64,000 nt of DNA from JAHRAW01 sp028066695 (GTDB lineage Bacteria > Pseudomonadota > Gammaproteobacteria > Arenicellales > Poriferihabitantaceae): NCBI GenBank assembly GCA_963457535.1, contig OY734803.1, forward strand, positions 434,001 to 498,000. Direction: 5' to 3'. The position numbers and the translations under genes were made by a program. Below the pieces are notes generated by a model. It did no database searches and was not told where the DNA came from. It was given only the letters and a program-made list of their open reading frames with translations. This document shows positions 16,159-23,982 of the stretch, piece after piece (position 1 is the first letter of the stretch; each line of letters begins with the position of its first letter).

Positions 16159-18072
16159 ATGCCCGAAATCACCCTCCCCGACGGCTCCACACGCAGTTTC
16201 GCGCAACCGCCCAGCGTCGCCGAAGTCGCGCGCGCGGTCGGGCCGCGGCTGGCCAAGGACGCGGTCGCCGGAAAAGTCGGCGGCGCGCTCGCCGACGCCG
16301 GCGATGTCATAGACGCCGACAGCGAGGTGGCGATTTTGACCGCGGCCGACGCCGAGGGGCTGGAAGTCATCCGCCACTCCTGCGCGCACCTGCTCGGGCA
16401 CGCCATGAAGCAATTGTGGCCGGGGTGCAAGATGGCGATCGGGCCGGTGATTGAAAACGGTTTTTATTACGACATAGATCTCGACCACCGCATCGACGAC
16501 GACGACCTCGCAAAAATTGAGGCGCGCATGGAGGGGTTGTCAAAGAGCGATTACCGCGTGGTCAAAAAGCGCGTCTCGTGGGACGAGGCGCACCGCGTGT
16601 TCAGCGAGCGCGGCGAGCCGTATAAATTGGAAATTCTGGAGCGCGACATCGCGCGCGACGCGCGCCCCGGCCTGTACCACCACGAGGAATACATAGACAT
16701 GTGCCGCGGCCCGCATGTGCCGAGCATGAAGTTTTGCCGGCACTTTAAACTGATGCGCGTCTCCGGCGCGTATTGGCGCGGCGACAACCGCAACAAAATG
16801 CTGCAGCGCATTTACGGCACCGCCTGGCCCGACAAAAAACAACTGGACGCGCACCTCGCGCAACTGGCCGAAGCGGAAAAGCGCGACCACCGCAAACTCG
16901 GCCGCCGCCTGGATTTGTTTCACATGCAGGAGGAGGCGCCGGGCATGGCGTTCTGGCACCCGCGCGGCTGGCGGCTGTACCAGACATTGATGCAGTACAT
17001 GCGCGAGGCGCAGCGCGCGCGCGGCTACCAGGAAGTGAACACGCCGGAGGTTTTGGATTTTTCGCTGTGGGAGCGCTCCGGACACGCCGACAAATTCGGC
17101 GACGACATGTTCTCGGTCGCCTCCGAGGGGCGGCGGTTTGCGCTGAAGCCGATGAACTGCCCGTGTCATGTGCAGATATTCAACCGCGGCCTGAAAAGTT
17201 ACCGCGATTTGCCGCTGCGCCTCGCCGAGTTCGGCAGTTGCCACCGCAACGAACTCTCCGGCGCGCTGCACGGCCTGATGCGCGTGCGAAGTTTTGTGCA
17301 GGACGACGGCCACATCTTTTGCGCCGAGGAGCAGGTGCAGGACGAGGTGTCGGACTTCATAGATTTTTTGCACGCGGTCTACGGCCGCCTCGGTTTTGAC
17401 CAGGTGCTCTACCGCCTTGCATTGCGCCCGGAAAACCGCGTCGGCTCGGACGCCGAATGGGACAAGGCCGAAGCCGCGCTCGCGCAGGCGCTGCGCGCGA
17501 AAAATTTGGAGTTTGACGAACTGCCCGGCGAAGGCGCGTTTTACGGGCCGAAAATTGAATTCTCGCTGCGCGACGTCATCGGCCGCGTCTGGCAGTGCGG
17601 CACCATGCAGGTGGATTTTTCCATGCCGGGCCGGCTGGACGCGCATTACATCGCCGAGGACGGCAGCAAGCGCGTGCCGGTGATGCTGCACCGCGCGCTG
17701 CTCGGCTCGTTTGAGCGTTTCATCGGCATTTTGACCGAGCATTACGAAGGCAAATTTCCGGCGTGGCTCGCGCCGGTGCAGTGCGTGGTGCTCAGCATCT
17801 CCGAGGCGCAGGCCGATTACGCCATGCGCATTGAAAAAATGCTGCGCGCGCGCGGCTTTCGCGCCGAGTCGGATGTGCGCAATGAAACCGTCGGGCACAA
17901 AATCCGCGAGCACGCGATGCAGCGCATTCCGTATTTGCTGGTCGCCGGCGCGCGCGAGGCCGACGGCGGCTCAATCTCGGTGCGCGCGCGCGACGGCCGC
18001 GACCTCGGCGCCATGCCGCCGGAGCGCTTCGCCGACATGCTGGCCGAAGAGACGCGCGACCCGCGCGACTGA
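16159..18072 (+). CDS. thrS: Threonyl-tRNA synthetase
   Basis: This 637-residue class II synthetase charges tRNA-Thr. The N-terminal TGS domain (ITLPDGSTRSFAQPPSVAEV) is followed by the editing domain with HSCAHLLGHAMKQLWPG. The catalytic core has MNCPCHVQIFN, which supplies the zinc cysteine, and class II motifs such as RLAEFGSCHRNE. The anticodon-binding domain is at the C-terminus. The ATG at 16159 was chosen because the family starts directly with the TGS strand; the longer open frame would run into the tRNA. Length matches E. coli (642). It is followed by infC in the conserved order. Confidence 0.97.
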   Translation: MPEITLPDGSTRSFAQPPSVAEVARAVGPRLAKDAVAGKVGGALADAGDVIDADSEVAILTAADAEGLEVIRHSCAHLLGHAMKQLWPGCKMAIGPVIENGFYYDIDLDHRIDDDDLAKIEARMEGLSKSDYRVVKKRVSWDEAHRVFSERGEPYKLEILERDIARDARPGLYHHEEYIDMCRGPHVPSMKFCRHFKLMRVSGAYWRGDNRNKMLQRIYGTAWPDKKQLDAHLAQLAEAEKRDHRKLGRRLDLFHMQEEAPGMAFWHPRGWRLYQTLMQYMREAQRARGYQEVNTPEVLDFSLWERSGHADKFGDDMFSVASEGRRFALKPMNCPCHVQIFNRGLKSYRDLPLRLAEFGSCHRNELSGALHGLMRVRSFVQDDGHIFCAEEQVQDEVSDFIDFLHAVYGRLGFDQVLYRLALRPENRVGSDAEWDKAEAALAQALRAKNLEFDELPGEGAFYGPKIEFSLRDVIGRVWQCGTMQVDFSMPGRLDAHYIAEDGSKRVPVMLHRALLGSFERFIGILTEHYEGKFPAWLAPVQCVVLSISEAQADYAMRIEKMLRARGFRAESDVRNETVGHKIREHAMQRIPYLLVAGAREADGGSISVRARDGRDLGAMPPERFADMLAEETRDPRD

Positions 18073-18077
18073 CCCGC

Positions 18078-18107
18078 CCGGCATTTTCCGCGGAACTTTT
18101 TTGGCGC
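18078..18107. repeat. Short copy of the dispersed A-tract/CCGCGG repeat
   Basis: The gap between thrS and infC has two units in inverted orientation, ATTTTCCGCGG and AACTTTTTTGGCG. The same word order recurs near 23000 and near 50920. Confidence 0.45.
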
Positions 18108-18132
18108 CGCGCCGGGATGCGGCGCGCCGCTG

Positions 18133-18141
18133 TGCTACAAT
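18133..18141 (+). promoter_or_regulatory. Extended -10 promoter for infC
   Basis: TGC-TACAAT, an extended -10, lies 48 bases before the infC start. No convincing -35 is seen. The transcript would have a leader of about 40 bases. Confidence 0.5.
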
Positions 18142-18188
18142 CCGCGCCGACCATTCATCCGCCCGCCCACCGCAAGAGGAACCCGAAC

Positions 18189-18704
18189 ATATCCAAGGCA
18201 AAACAACAGCGCGTCAACGACGACATCAGCAGCGACCCGATCCGCGTGATCGGGGTGGAGGGGGACCAACTCGGCATACTTCGCTTGAGCGAAGCGCTCC
18301 AAACCGCGCAGGAGTCCGGCTACGATTTGGTGGAGATTTCCCCGTTTGCCGACCCGCCGGTGTGCCGGCTGATGGACTACGGCAAGTTTCTCTACACCGC
18401 CAGCAAAAAACGCCAGGAGGCGAAAAAGAAGCAAAAGCAGATCGTCGTCAAAGAAGTGAAGTTTCGCCCCGGCACCGATGTCGGCGATTACGAGGTCAAA
18501 CTTCGCAACCTGACGCGCTTTCTCGAAGCCGGCAACAAAACCAAGGTGACCATGCGCTTTCGCGGCCGCGAACTCGCGCACCGCGAACTCGGGCTGGAGA
18601 AGTTGAAACTGGTCGAGCGCGACCTCGCCGAAATCGCCATGGTTGAGCAGGAGGCGACCATGGAGGGCCGGCAAATGGTCATGGTGCTCGCGCCGAGGCG
18701 GTAA
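18189..18704 (+). CDS. infC: Translation initiation factor IF-3 (AUA start codon)
   Basis: This 171-residue protein binds the 30S subunit and checks start-codon pairing. The family is clear from RVIGVEGDQLGILRL, SPFADPPVCRLMDYGKF, FRPGTDVGDYEVK and EGRQMVMVLAPR. No ATG, GTG or TTG exists where the protein should begin. ATA at 18189 follows AAGAGGA (18174-18180) with an 8-base spacer and precedes SKAKQQRVNDDI. E. coli infC starts at AUU, and IF-3 uses that weak codon to repress itself; an AUA start would keep the same logic. A less likely in-frame ATT lies at 18153, without a ribosome site. Confidence 0.93.
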   Translation: MSKAKQQRVNDDISSDPIRVIGVEGDQLGILRLSEALQTAQESGYDLVEISPFADPPVCRLMDYGKFLYTASKKRQEAKKKQKQIVVKEVKFRPGTDVGDYEVKLRNLTRFLEAGNKTKVTMRFRGRELAHRELGLEKLKLVERDLAEIAMVEQEATMEGRQMVMVLAPRR

Positions 18705-18807
18705 AATGCGCGCCCCGGAGCGCCCGCCGCCGCTTCGGGATTTGCAAACGATTTTTTCAAGCGAATTTTTCTGATGAACTTTTTCTTTAACGAACCGGAA
18801 TGATCAA

Positions 18808-19005
18808 ATGCCAAAATTGAAAAGCAACCGCGGCGCGGCGAAGCGCTTCAAGCGGACCGCGCGCGGCAACTTCAAGCGCTCGCATTCGCACGCCAACCAC
18901 ATCCTGACCAAGAAGTCGCCGAAGCGAAAACGCAACCTGCGCGACCCGGCGCTGGTCAGCGCGTCCGACCGCGCGGCCATCGCCAAACTCCTTCCCTACC
19001 GGTAA
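18808..19005 (+). CDS. rpmI: Ribosomal protein L35
   Basis: This small basic protein of the 50S subunit has 65 residues, the family norm. It begins MPKLKSNRGAAKRFKRTA and contains SHANHILTKKSPKRKRNLR, both conserved in bacterial L35. It lies 103 bases after infC; that gap includes a T-rich stretch and nothing else recognisable. It is followed five bases later by rplT. In gammaproteobacteria the rpmI-rplT pair is repressed by L20 binding near the rpmI start; no structure for this was resolved here. Confidence 0.97.
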   Translation: MPKLKSNRGAAKRFKRTARGNFKRSHSHANHILTKKSPKRKRNLRDPALVSASDRAAIAKLLPYR

Positions 19006-19010
19006 CCGTC

Positions 19011-19424
19011 ATGCCGCGAGTCAGACAGCGCCCCGTAGCGCGGGCGCGCCACAAAAAAATCTTGAAGGCCGCGCGCGGCTACCGCGGCGCGCGCAGCCGC
19101 ACCTTCCGCGCGGCCAAGCAGGCGGTCGCGCGCGCGCTACAATACGCCTACCGCGACCGCCGCCAGCGCAAGCGCCAATTCCGCGAGTTGTGGGTGGTGC
19201 GCATCAATGCCGCGGCGCGCGCCAACGGGCTGAACTACAGCCGCCTGATTCGCGGACTCGGCCTGGCGCGCATTGAAGTGGACCGCAAAATCCTCGCCGA
19301 ATTGGCGGTCAACGACAAGGCGGCTTTCGCCGAGTTGGCGGCGCGCGCCAAAGCCGCGCTGGCCGAGCCGGCCGCCATGCAAAATACCCAAAGCGCGCCG
19401 GCGCCGTCAGGCGCGGGCGCCTGA
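19011..19424 (+). CDS. rplT: Ribosomal protein L20 with a longer C-terminus
   Basis: L20 binds 23S rRNA early in 50S assembly and represses its own operon in many bacteria. The 137-residue product has the basic N-terminal helix (RARHKKILKAARGYRGARS) and the globular part with LWVVRINAAARANGLNYS. The E. coli protein has 118 residues. The extra 20 or so residues here are an alanine/proline-rich tail after the conserved end. The gene ends at the point where the pheS reading frame begins (TGA at 19422-19424). Confidence 0.96.
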   Translation: MPRVRQRPVARARHKKILKAARGYRGARSRTFRAAKQAVARALQYAYRDRRQRKRQFRELWVVRINAAARANGLNYSRLIRGLGLARIEVDRKILAELAVNDKAAFAELAARAKAALAEPAAMQNTQSAPAPSGAGA

Positions 19425-19425
19425 T

Positions 19426-20457
19426 TTGCCCGCGCGCGCCGGCAAGGAAGGCGAACTTCCCCTCGCCGAATCCGCGCGCCAGGAGATCGCCGCGGCCGCG
19501 TCCGCCGCCGAACTGGAGGCGCTGCGCGTCCGCTACCTCGGCAAAAAAGGCGAAATCACCGAGCGCCTGCGCGGCCTCGGCAAACTGGACCCGGCGCGGC
19601 GCAAAACCGCCGGCGGCGAACTCAACCGCGCCAAGTCGGAAATCCGCGAGCAACTGGAAGCGCGCGGGCGCGAACTGGAACACGCCGGCGCCGACGCGCA
19701 ACTGCGGCGCGAGCGCATTGATGTAACCCAGCCGGGGCGCGGCCGCCGCGCCGGCGCGCTGCATCCGGTCACCCGAACGCTGGCGCGCATGGAGGCGATC
19801 TTCGGGCAGCTCGGTTTTGACATCGCCGACGGCCCCGAGATTGAGGACGAATACCACAACTTTGAGGCGCTGAACATTCCGCCGGGCCACCCGGCGCGCG
19901 CCATGCACGACACTTTTTATCTCGGCGACGACGCGCTGCTGCGCACCCACACTTCGCCGGTGCAAATCCGCCACATGCAAAACTCGCGCCCGCCGATCAA
20001 GGCGGTCGCGCCGGGGCGCGTCTACCGCTGCGATTCGGATGTCACCCACACGCCGATGTTCCACCAACTGGAGGGCCTGGCGGTGGCGCGCGGAATTACC
20101 TTCGCCGACCTAAAAGGAATTTTGATTTACTTTGTGCGCGCGTTTTTTGAAACGGATTTGCGCGTGCGTTTTCGCCCGTCGTATTTTCCGTTCACCGAGC
20201 CTTCGGCCGAAGTGGACATCGCCTGCGTGTTCTGCGGCGGCGGTGGCTGCCGCGTGTGCAAGCGCAGCGGCTGGATTGAAGTGCTCGGCAGCGGCATGGT
20301 GCATCCGCGGGTGCTGCGCCACGGCGGCATAGATCCGGCGAAATACACCGGCTACGCGTTCGGGCTCGGCGTGGAGCGGCTGGCGATGCTGCGCTACGGC
20401 GTCAACGACCTGCGGCTGTTTTTTGAAAATGACCTCGCTTTTCTGCGGCAGTTCTAG
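19426..20457 (+). CDS. pheS: Phenylalanyl-tRNA synthetase alpha subunit
   Basis: This 343-residue catalytic subunit of the alpha2-beta2 enzyme charges tRNA-Phe. The N-terminal coiled coil (LRVRYLGKKGEITERLRGL) is followed by class II motifs: HPVTRTLARMEAIF, MFHQLEGLAV and the C-terminal YAFGLGVERLAMLRYG. There is no ATG in the right place. TTG at 19426, one base after the rplT stop, is the best start and gives a length near E. coli (327). A purine-rich AAGGAAGG at about 19444 has no start codon at a suitable distance behind it. It is followed by pheT after 12 bases. Confidence 0.93.
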   Translation: MPARAGKEGELPLAESARQEIAAAASAAELEALRVRYLGKKGEITERLRGLGKLDPARRKTAGGELNRAKSEIREQLEARGRELEHAGADAQLRRERIDVTQPGRGRRAGALHPVTRTLARMEAIFGQLGFDIADGPEIEDEYHNFEALNIPPGHPARAMHDTFYLGDDALLRTHTSPVQIRHMQNSRPPIKAVAPGRVYRCDSDVTHTPMFHQLEGLAVARGITFADLKGILIYFVRAFFETDLRVRFRPSYFPFTEPSAEVDIACVFCGGGGCRVCKRSGWIEVLGSGMVHPRVLRHGGIDPAKYTGYAFGLGVERLAMLRYGVNDLRLFFENDLAFLRQF

Positions 20458-20469
20458 CCGCGCCCGGCA

Positions 20470-22875
20470 ATGCTGGTAAGCCGCGACTGGCTGCGCGACT
20501 GGGTCGTGCCGACCGGGAGCGCCGGCGCGCTCGCCGAGCGGCTGACGCTCGGCGGGCTGGAAGTCGCGTCGGTCGCGCCGGCCGGGCCCGCACTGCCCGG
20601 CGTGGTGGTCGGCGAAATCATGCGGCGCGCGCCGCACCCGAACCGCCCGTCGCTGGCAGTCTGCGAAGTCGCGGCCGGCGGCAAAAAAACCGCGCAAGTG
20701 GTTTGCGGCGCAGAAAATGCGGAGGCCGGCTGCAAAGCGCCGCTGGCGCGCCTCGGCGCGCAATTGCCGGGCGGGCGCGTCGGCGCGCGCGACATCGGCG
20801 GTGTCTTCTCCGAGGGCATGCTGTGCTCTGCGGCCGAACTCGGTTTGGAAGAGCAATCGGAAGGCGTGATGCTTTTGGACAATGACGCGCCGCGCGGCAA
20901 ACCGCTCGGCGCGTATCTCAATTTATCCGACCGCGTTTTTGAACTGGAACTCACCCCGAACCGCGGCGACTGCCTCGGCGTGCTCGGACTCGCGCGCGAA
21001 ATCGCCGCGCTTTACGGAGGCCGCGCAAAATGGAAGGGCCGCGCGGTGCGAAAAATCCGCGCGCAATGCGGCATGAAATTGCCGATTGAATTGCGCGCGC
21101 CGCGCGGCTGCCCGCGCTACGCCGGGCGCGCGGTGCGCGGCATTAACATGCGCGCGCGCACGCCGGACTGGATGGCCGAGCGGTTGCGGCGCGGCGGACT
21201 GCGCGGCATCAACATCGTGGTGGACATCACCAACTATGTGATGCTGGAACTCGGGCAGCCGATGCACGCGTTTGACTTTGACAAATTGGAGGGCGGCATC
21301 GTCGTCCGCCGCGCGCGCAGCGGCGAAAAATTGCGCCTGCTGGACCGCCGCGAAGTTGTGCTGGACGACGGCGACCTGGTCATCGCCGACCGCAAAAAAG
21401 CGGCCGCGCTCGCCGGGGTGATGGGCGGGCTGGACTCGGCCATCGGCGAGGCGACGCGCAATGTGTATTTTGAGTCCGCGTTTTTTCCGGCCGATGAAAT
21501 GCGCGGCCGCGCGCGCCGCTTCGGCATGCACACCGACGCCGCGCACCGTTTTGAGCGCGGCGTGGATCCCGGCATGCAAACCCAGGCGCTGGAACGCGCC
21601 ACGCGACTCTTGCTGGCAACCGCCGGCGGCGAGGCCGGGCCGCTGACCGACCAATGCGCGCGCAAGTGGATGCCGCGCGCGGCGACCGTGAATTTTGACT
21701 GCGGAGAAATAGCGCGGCTGCTCGGCATTCATATTCCGCCGGCGCGCGCGCGCGCCACGCTGGAGCGGCTCGGCATGCATGTCTCCGGCGCGGGCGGAAA
21801 ATGGAAAGTGCGCGCGCCCGCCTGGCGTTTTGACATTGAGGGCGCGCATGATTTGGTGGAGGAAATCGGGCGCGTGCACGGTTTTGAACGCGTGCCGCCG
21901 CGCATGCCGCATGCGTCTCCGGTCGCGTCTTCCAACAAAATGCATAGCGCGCATTCGGAAACGCGCGTCGCGCCGGGCGGCGTCAAACAAAAACTGGTGG
22001 AACTCGGTTACTTTGAAGCGATCACTTACAGTTTCGTGGAACCGCGCGCGCAGCAAATGCTGCTCGGCGGCGGCGGACTCGCGCTGCGAAATCCGATCGC
22101 TGACAACTTGTCGGAGATGCGCCGCAGTTTGTGGCCCGGCCTGCTGGAAGCGGTCAAGACCAACCTCAACCGCGACCACGAGCGCGTGCGGCTGTTTGAA
22201 AGCGGCGCGGTGTTTTTGCCAAAACGTAACGGCGCGCGCGAAACCCAGCGCGTCGCCGCGGCCGCGAGCGGTTCCGCGCTCCCGCTGCAATGGGGCGGCG
22301 CGGCGCGCGAGGTGGATTTCTTCGACATCAAAGGCGATGTGGAAGCGCTGCTCGCACTGGCGAACGGACATGGACATGAAAATGAAATCAAATTTTCGCC
22401 GGGCGAACATCCCGCGCTGCACCCGGGGCGCTGCGCGCAACTGTTGCGCGGGCGCGAGAGCATCGGCCATCTCGGACAACTGCATCCGCGCCACCAGCGC
22501 GAACTCGGCATTGAACAGCCGGTGTATCTGTTTGAAATGGACATGGCCGCGCTGGCGCGCGCGCACCTGCCGAAGTTTGCCGCGGTTTCGCGCTATCCGG
22601 CGGTGCGCCGCGATCTCGCGGTGGAAGCCGGCGCCGATGTCGCCGCGCAGGATGTGCTGGACGCGGCGCGCCGGGCGGCCGGCGAACTCCTGGTGGATTT
22701 GCAGTTGTTTGACATCTACCAGGGCGCGCGCCTGAAAGAGGGGCGAAAAAGTCTGGCGTTTCGCTTGACCTTTCAATCCGACTCGGGCAATCTTACCGCC
22801 GAAGAAGTCGACGCAAAAACCGCGGACATTTTGCAGGCGCTGCAGCGCGAACTCGGCGTGCGTTTGCGCGCATAA
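20470..22875 (+). CDS. pheT: Phenylalanyl-tRNA synthetase beta subunit
   Basis: This 801-residue beta subunit holds the editing site and most tRNA contacts. In order it has an EMAP-like tRNA-binding domain (VVVGEIMRRAPHPN), the B3/B4 editing region, a B5 DNA-binding-like domain, the pseudo-catalytic module and a C-terminal ferredoxin-fold anticodon-binding domain starting near FAAVSRYPAVRRDLAVEA. Length agrees with E. coli (795). It forms the operon block with pheS and precedes ihfA, the classic proteobacterial order, although the gap to ihfA is unusually repeat-rich. Confidence 0.97.
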   Translation: MLVSRDWLRDWVVPTGSAGALAERLTLGGLEVASVAPAGPALPGVVVGEIMRRAPHPNRPSLAVCEVAAGGKKTAQVVCGAENAEAGCKAPLARLGAQLPGGRVGARDIGGVFSEGMLCSAAELGLEEQSEGVMLLDNDAPRGKPLGAYLNLSDRVFELELTPNRGDCLGVLGLAREIAALYGGRAKWKGRAVRKIRAQCGMKLPIELRAPRGCPRYAGRAVRGINMRARTPDWMAERLRRGGLRGINIVVDITNYVMLELGQPMHAFDFDKLEGGIVVRRARSGEKLRLLDRREVVLDDGDLVIADRKKAAALAGVMGGLDSAIGEATRNVYFESAFFPADEMRGRARRFGMHTDAAHRFERGVDPGMQTQALERATRLLLATAGGEAGPLTDQCARKWMPRAATVNFDCGEIARLLGIHIPPARARATLERLGMHVSGAGGKWKVRAPAWRFDIEGAHDLVEEIGRVHGFERVPPRMPHASPVASSNKMHSAHSETRVAPGGVKQKLVELGYFEAITYSFVEPRAQQMLLGGGGLALRNPIADNLSEMRRSLWPGLLEAVKTNLNRDHERVRLFESGAVFLPKRNGARETQRVAAAASGSALPLQWGGAAREVDFFDIKGDVEALLALANGHGHENEIKFSPGEHPALHPGRCAQLLRGRESIGHLGQLHPRHQRELGIEQPVYLFEMDMAALARAHLPKFAAVSRYPAVRRDLAVEAGADVAAQDVLDAARRAAGELLVDLQLFDIYQGARLKEGRKSLAFRLTFQSDSGNLTAEEVDAKTADILQALQRELGVRLRA

Positions 22876-22897
22876 TTGCGGCGAACATTTATCATGC

Positions 22898-23092
22898 AAA
22901 AAGCGCCGCGGAAAATGCCGGGTGAAAAAACTCCGTTAAAATGTTCGGCGAAAAACCGCCCCAAGAAATGACATGAAAAAAATGACATAATAAAAAGCCC
23001 CGCAAAAAGTTCCGCGGAAAATCACCGGCGAAAAATCACTCGCGAAAAAATCATTCACGAAAATGATCCCTCAAAAATGACCCCTGAAAAAT
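22898..23092 (+). repeat. Degenerate 12-15 bp A-tract tandem repeats upstream of ihfA
   Basis: The pheT-ihfA gap is made of about a dozen degenerate units, each with a run of four to six A followed by a C/G-rich stretch, for example AAAATCACCGGCG, AAAAATCACTCGCG and AAAATGATCCCTC. The last units are exactly 14 bases apart and each carries ATGA. No terminator or clear promoter is visible. Similar blocks occur near 45040, 48100, 48380, 50900 and 51540. Confidence 0.7.
22968..22990 (+). other. Pair of overlapping mini-ORFs in the repeat block
   Basis: ATG-ACA-TGA (22968-22976) overlaps ATG-AAA-AAA-ATG-ACA-TAA (22973-22990) through ATGA. They resemble the mini-ORF ladder directly before ihfA but end in a gap. 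Translation is not shown. Confidence 0.3.
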
Positions 23093-23094
23093 GA
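23063..23094 (+). promoter_or_regulatory. Two-step mini-ORF ladder leading into ihfA
   Basis: Two 5-codon frames, MIPQK (23063-23080) and MTPEK (23077-23094), are joined to each other and to the ihfA ATG (23091) by ATGA overlaps spaced 14 bases apart. No good ribosome-binding site precedes ihfA itself. The arrangement would suit termination-reinitiation; function is inferred only from the layout. Confidence 0.45.
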
Positions 23095-23444
23095 CTGTGA
23101 CCAAATCAACCTTGCGCGGCGCATTGTTCGGCCAAGTCGGCCTGAACAAGCGCGAAGCCGGCGATTTTGTGGAGTTGTTTTTTGAGCGCGTTCGCGCCGC
23201 GCTGGAAGACGGCACCGCGGTGAAACTCTCCGGCTTCGGCAGTTTCATTCCGCGCGACAAACCGCCGCGACCCGGGCGCAACCCGCGCACCGGCGAAGCC
23301 GCGCCGGTGTCGGCGCGCCGCGTGGTCACCTTCAAGGCGAGCCGCAAACTCAAGCAGGATGTGCTGGAAAACTCCATGGAATTGACGCACACCCTCGGGC
23401 GCAAGAGCGCGCGGCGCGCCTCCGAAGACGCGCAGGCCGACTGA
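23091..23444 (+). CDS. ihfA: Integration host factor alpha subunit
   Basis: This 117-residue DNA-bending protein of the HU/IHF family forms a heterodimer with IhfB. It begins MTVTKSTLRGALFGQVGLNK. It contains KLSGFGSF and the DNA-inserting arm motif GRNPRTGE, and ends with a short charged tail beyond the fold. Its place after pheT and before a MerR gene is the standard one for ihfA. The start has no evident Shine-Dalgarno sequence; it is preceded by overlapping mini-ORFs in a repeat block. Confidence 0.95.
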   Translation: MTVTKSTLRGALFGQVGLNKREAGDFVELFFERVRAALEDGTAVKLSGFGSFIPRDKPPRPGRNPRTGEAAPVSARRVVTFKASRKLKQDVLENSMELTHTLGRKSARRASEDAQAD

Positions 23445-23451
23445 CACGACC

Positions 23452-23817
23452 ATGCTGGATCCGAAAGATTTTGACCTGCCGCCGATTCCCTCCAAGCGGT
23501 ATTTCACCATCGGCGAGACCGCCAAACTGTGCGCGGTCAAGCCGCATGTGCTGCGCTACTGGGAGCAGGAGTTTTCGCAGTTGGCGCCGGTCAAGCGGCG
23601 CGGCAACCGCCGCTATTACCAGCGCCACGAAATCCACCTGATTCGCCGCATCAAAACGCTGCTGCACAGCGAGGGTTTCACCATCAGCGGCGCGCGCGCG
23701 CAACTGGACCGGCTGGCGCGCGAGCACGAAAACGCGGGCGCCGCGGCAAAACCGCCGGAGAAACTGGTGGCGCAATTGATCGCCGAGTTGGACGAAGTGC
23801 GGGATATGCTGAAATAA
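23452..23817 (+). CDS. MerR-family transcriptional regulator
   Basis: This 121-residue protein has the MerR winged helix at its N-terminus (FTIGETAKLCAVKPHVLRYW) followed by RRYYQRHEIHLIRRIKTLLH and a dimerisation helix. There is no C-terminal metal or drug-binding domain and no conserved cysteine set. A short MerR protein directly after ihfA is common in gammaproteobacteria and betaproteobacteria; its target is unknown. It is 7 bases from ihfA and probably co-transcribed. Confidence 0.92.
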   Translation: MLDPKDFDLPPIPSKRYFTIGETAKLCAVKPHVLRYWEQEFSQLAPVKRRGNRRYYQRHEIHLIRRIKTLLHSEGFTISGARAQLDRLAREHENAGAAAKPPEKLVAQLIAELDEVRDMLK

Positions 23818-23864
23818 CGCGCCCCAATTGCCGGGCGTTTTCCCGCATAATGCGCGCGCGGGAA

Positions 23865-23941
23865 CGGGGTGTGGCGCAGTCTGGTAGCGCACCGCAATGG
23901 GGTTGCGGTGGTCGGAGGTTCAAATCCTCTCACCCCGACCA
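23865..23941 (+). tRNA. tRNA-Pro (anticodon GGG)
   Basis: This 77-base cloverleaf ends in an encoded CCA. The acceptor arm pairs CGGGGTG with CACCCCG. The anticodon stem CCGCA/TGCGG encloses ATGGGGT, giving anticodon GGG, which reads CCC and CCU. A tRNA-Pro after the ihfA-merR pair is a frequent arrangement. Confidence 0.96.
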
Positions 23942-23982
23942 TTCCCGCTTTGGTTTTTCCTCTCCGATTTTCTCCGCTGAAA

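Noticed and set aside
16101..16160. An upstream extension of thrS overlapping tRNA-Val
   Set aside because: The longer frame is only open because the tRNA has no stop in that phase; the TGS domain starts at 16159.
22876..23090. Intrinsic terminator after pheT
   Set aside because: The A-rich runs do not follow any stable G/C stem in the right orientation; the area is better described as tandem repeats.
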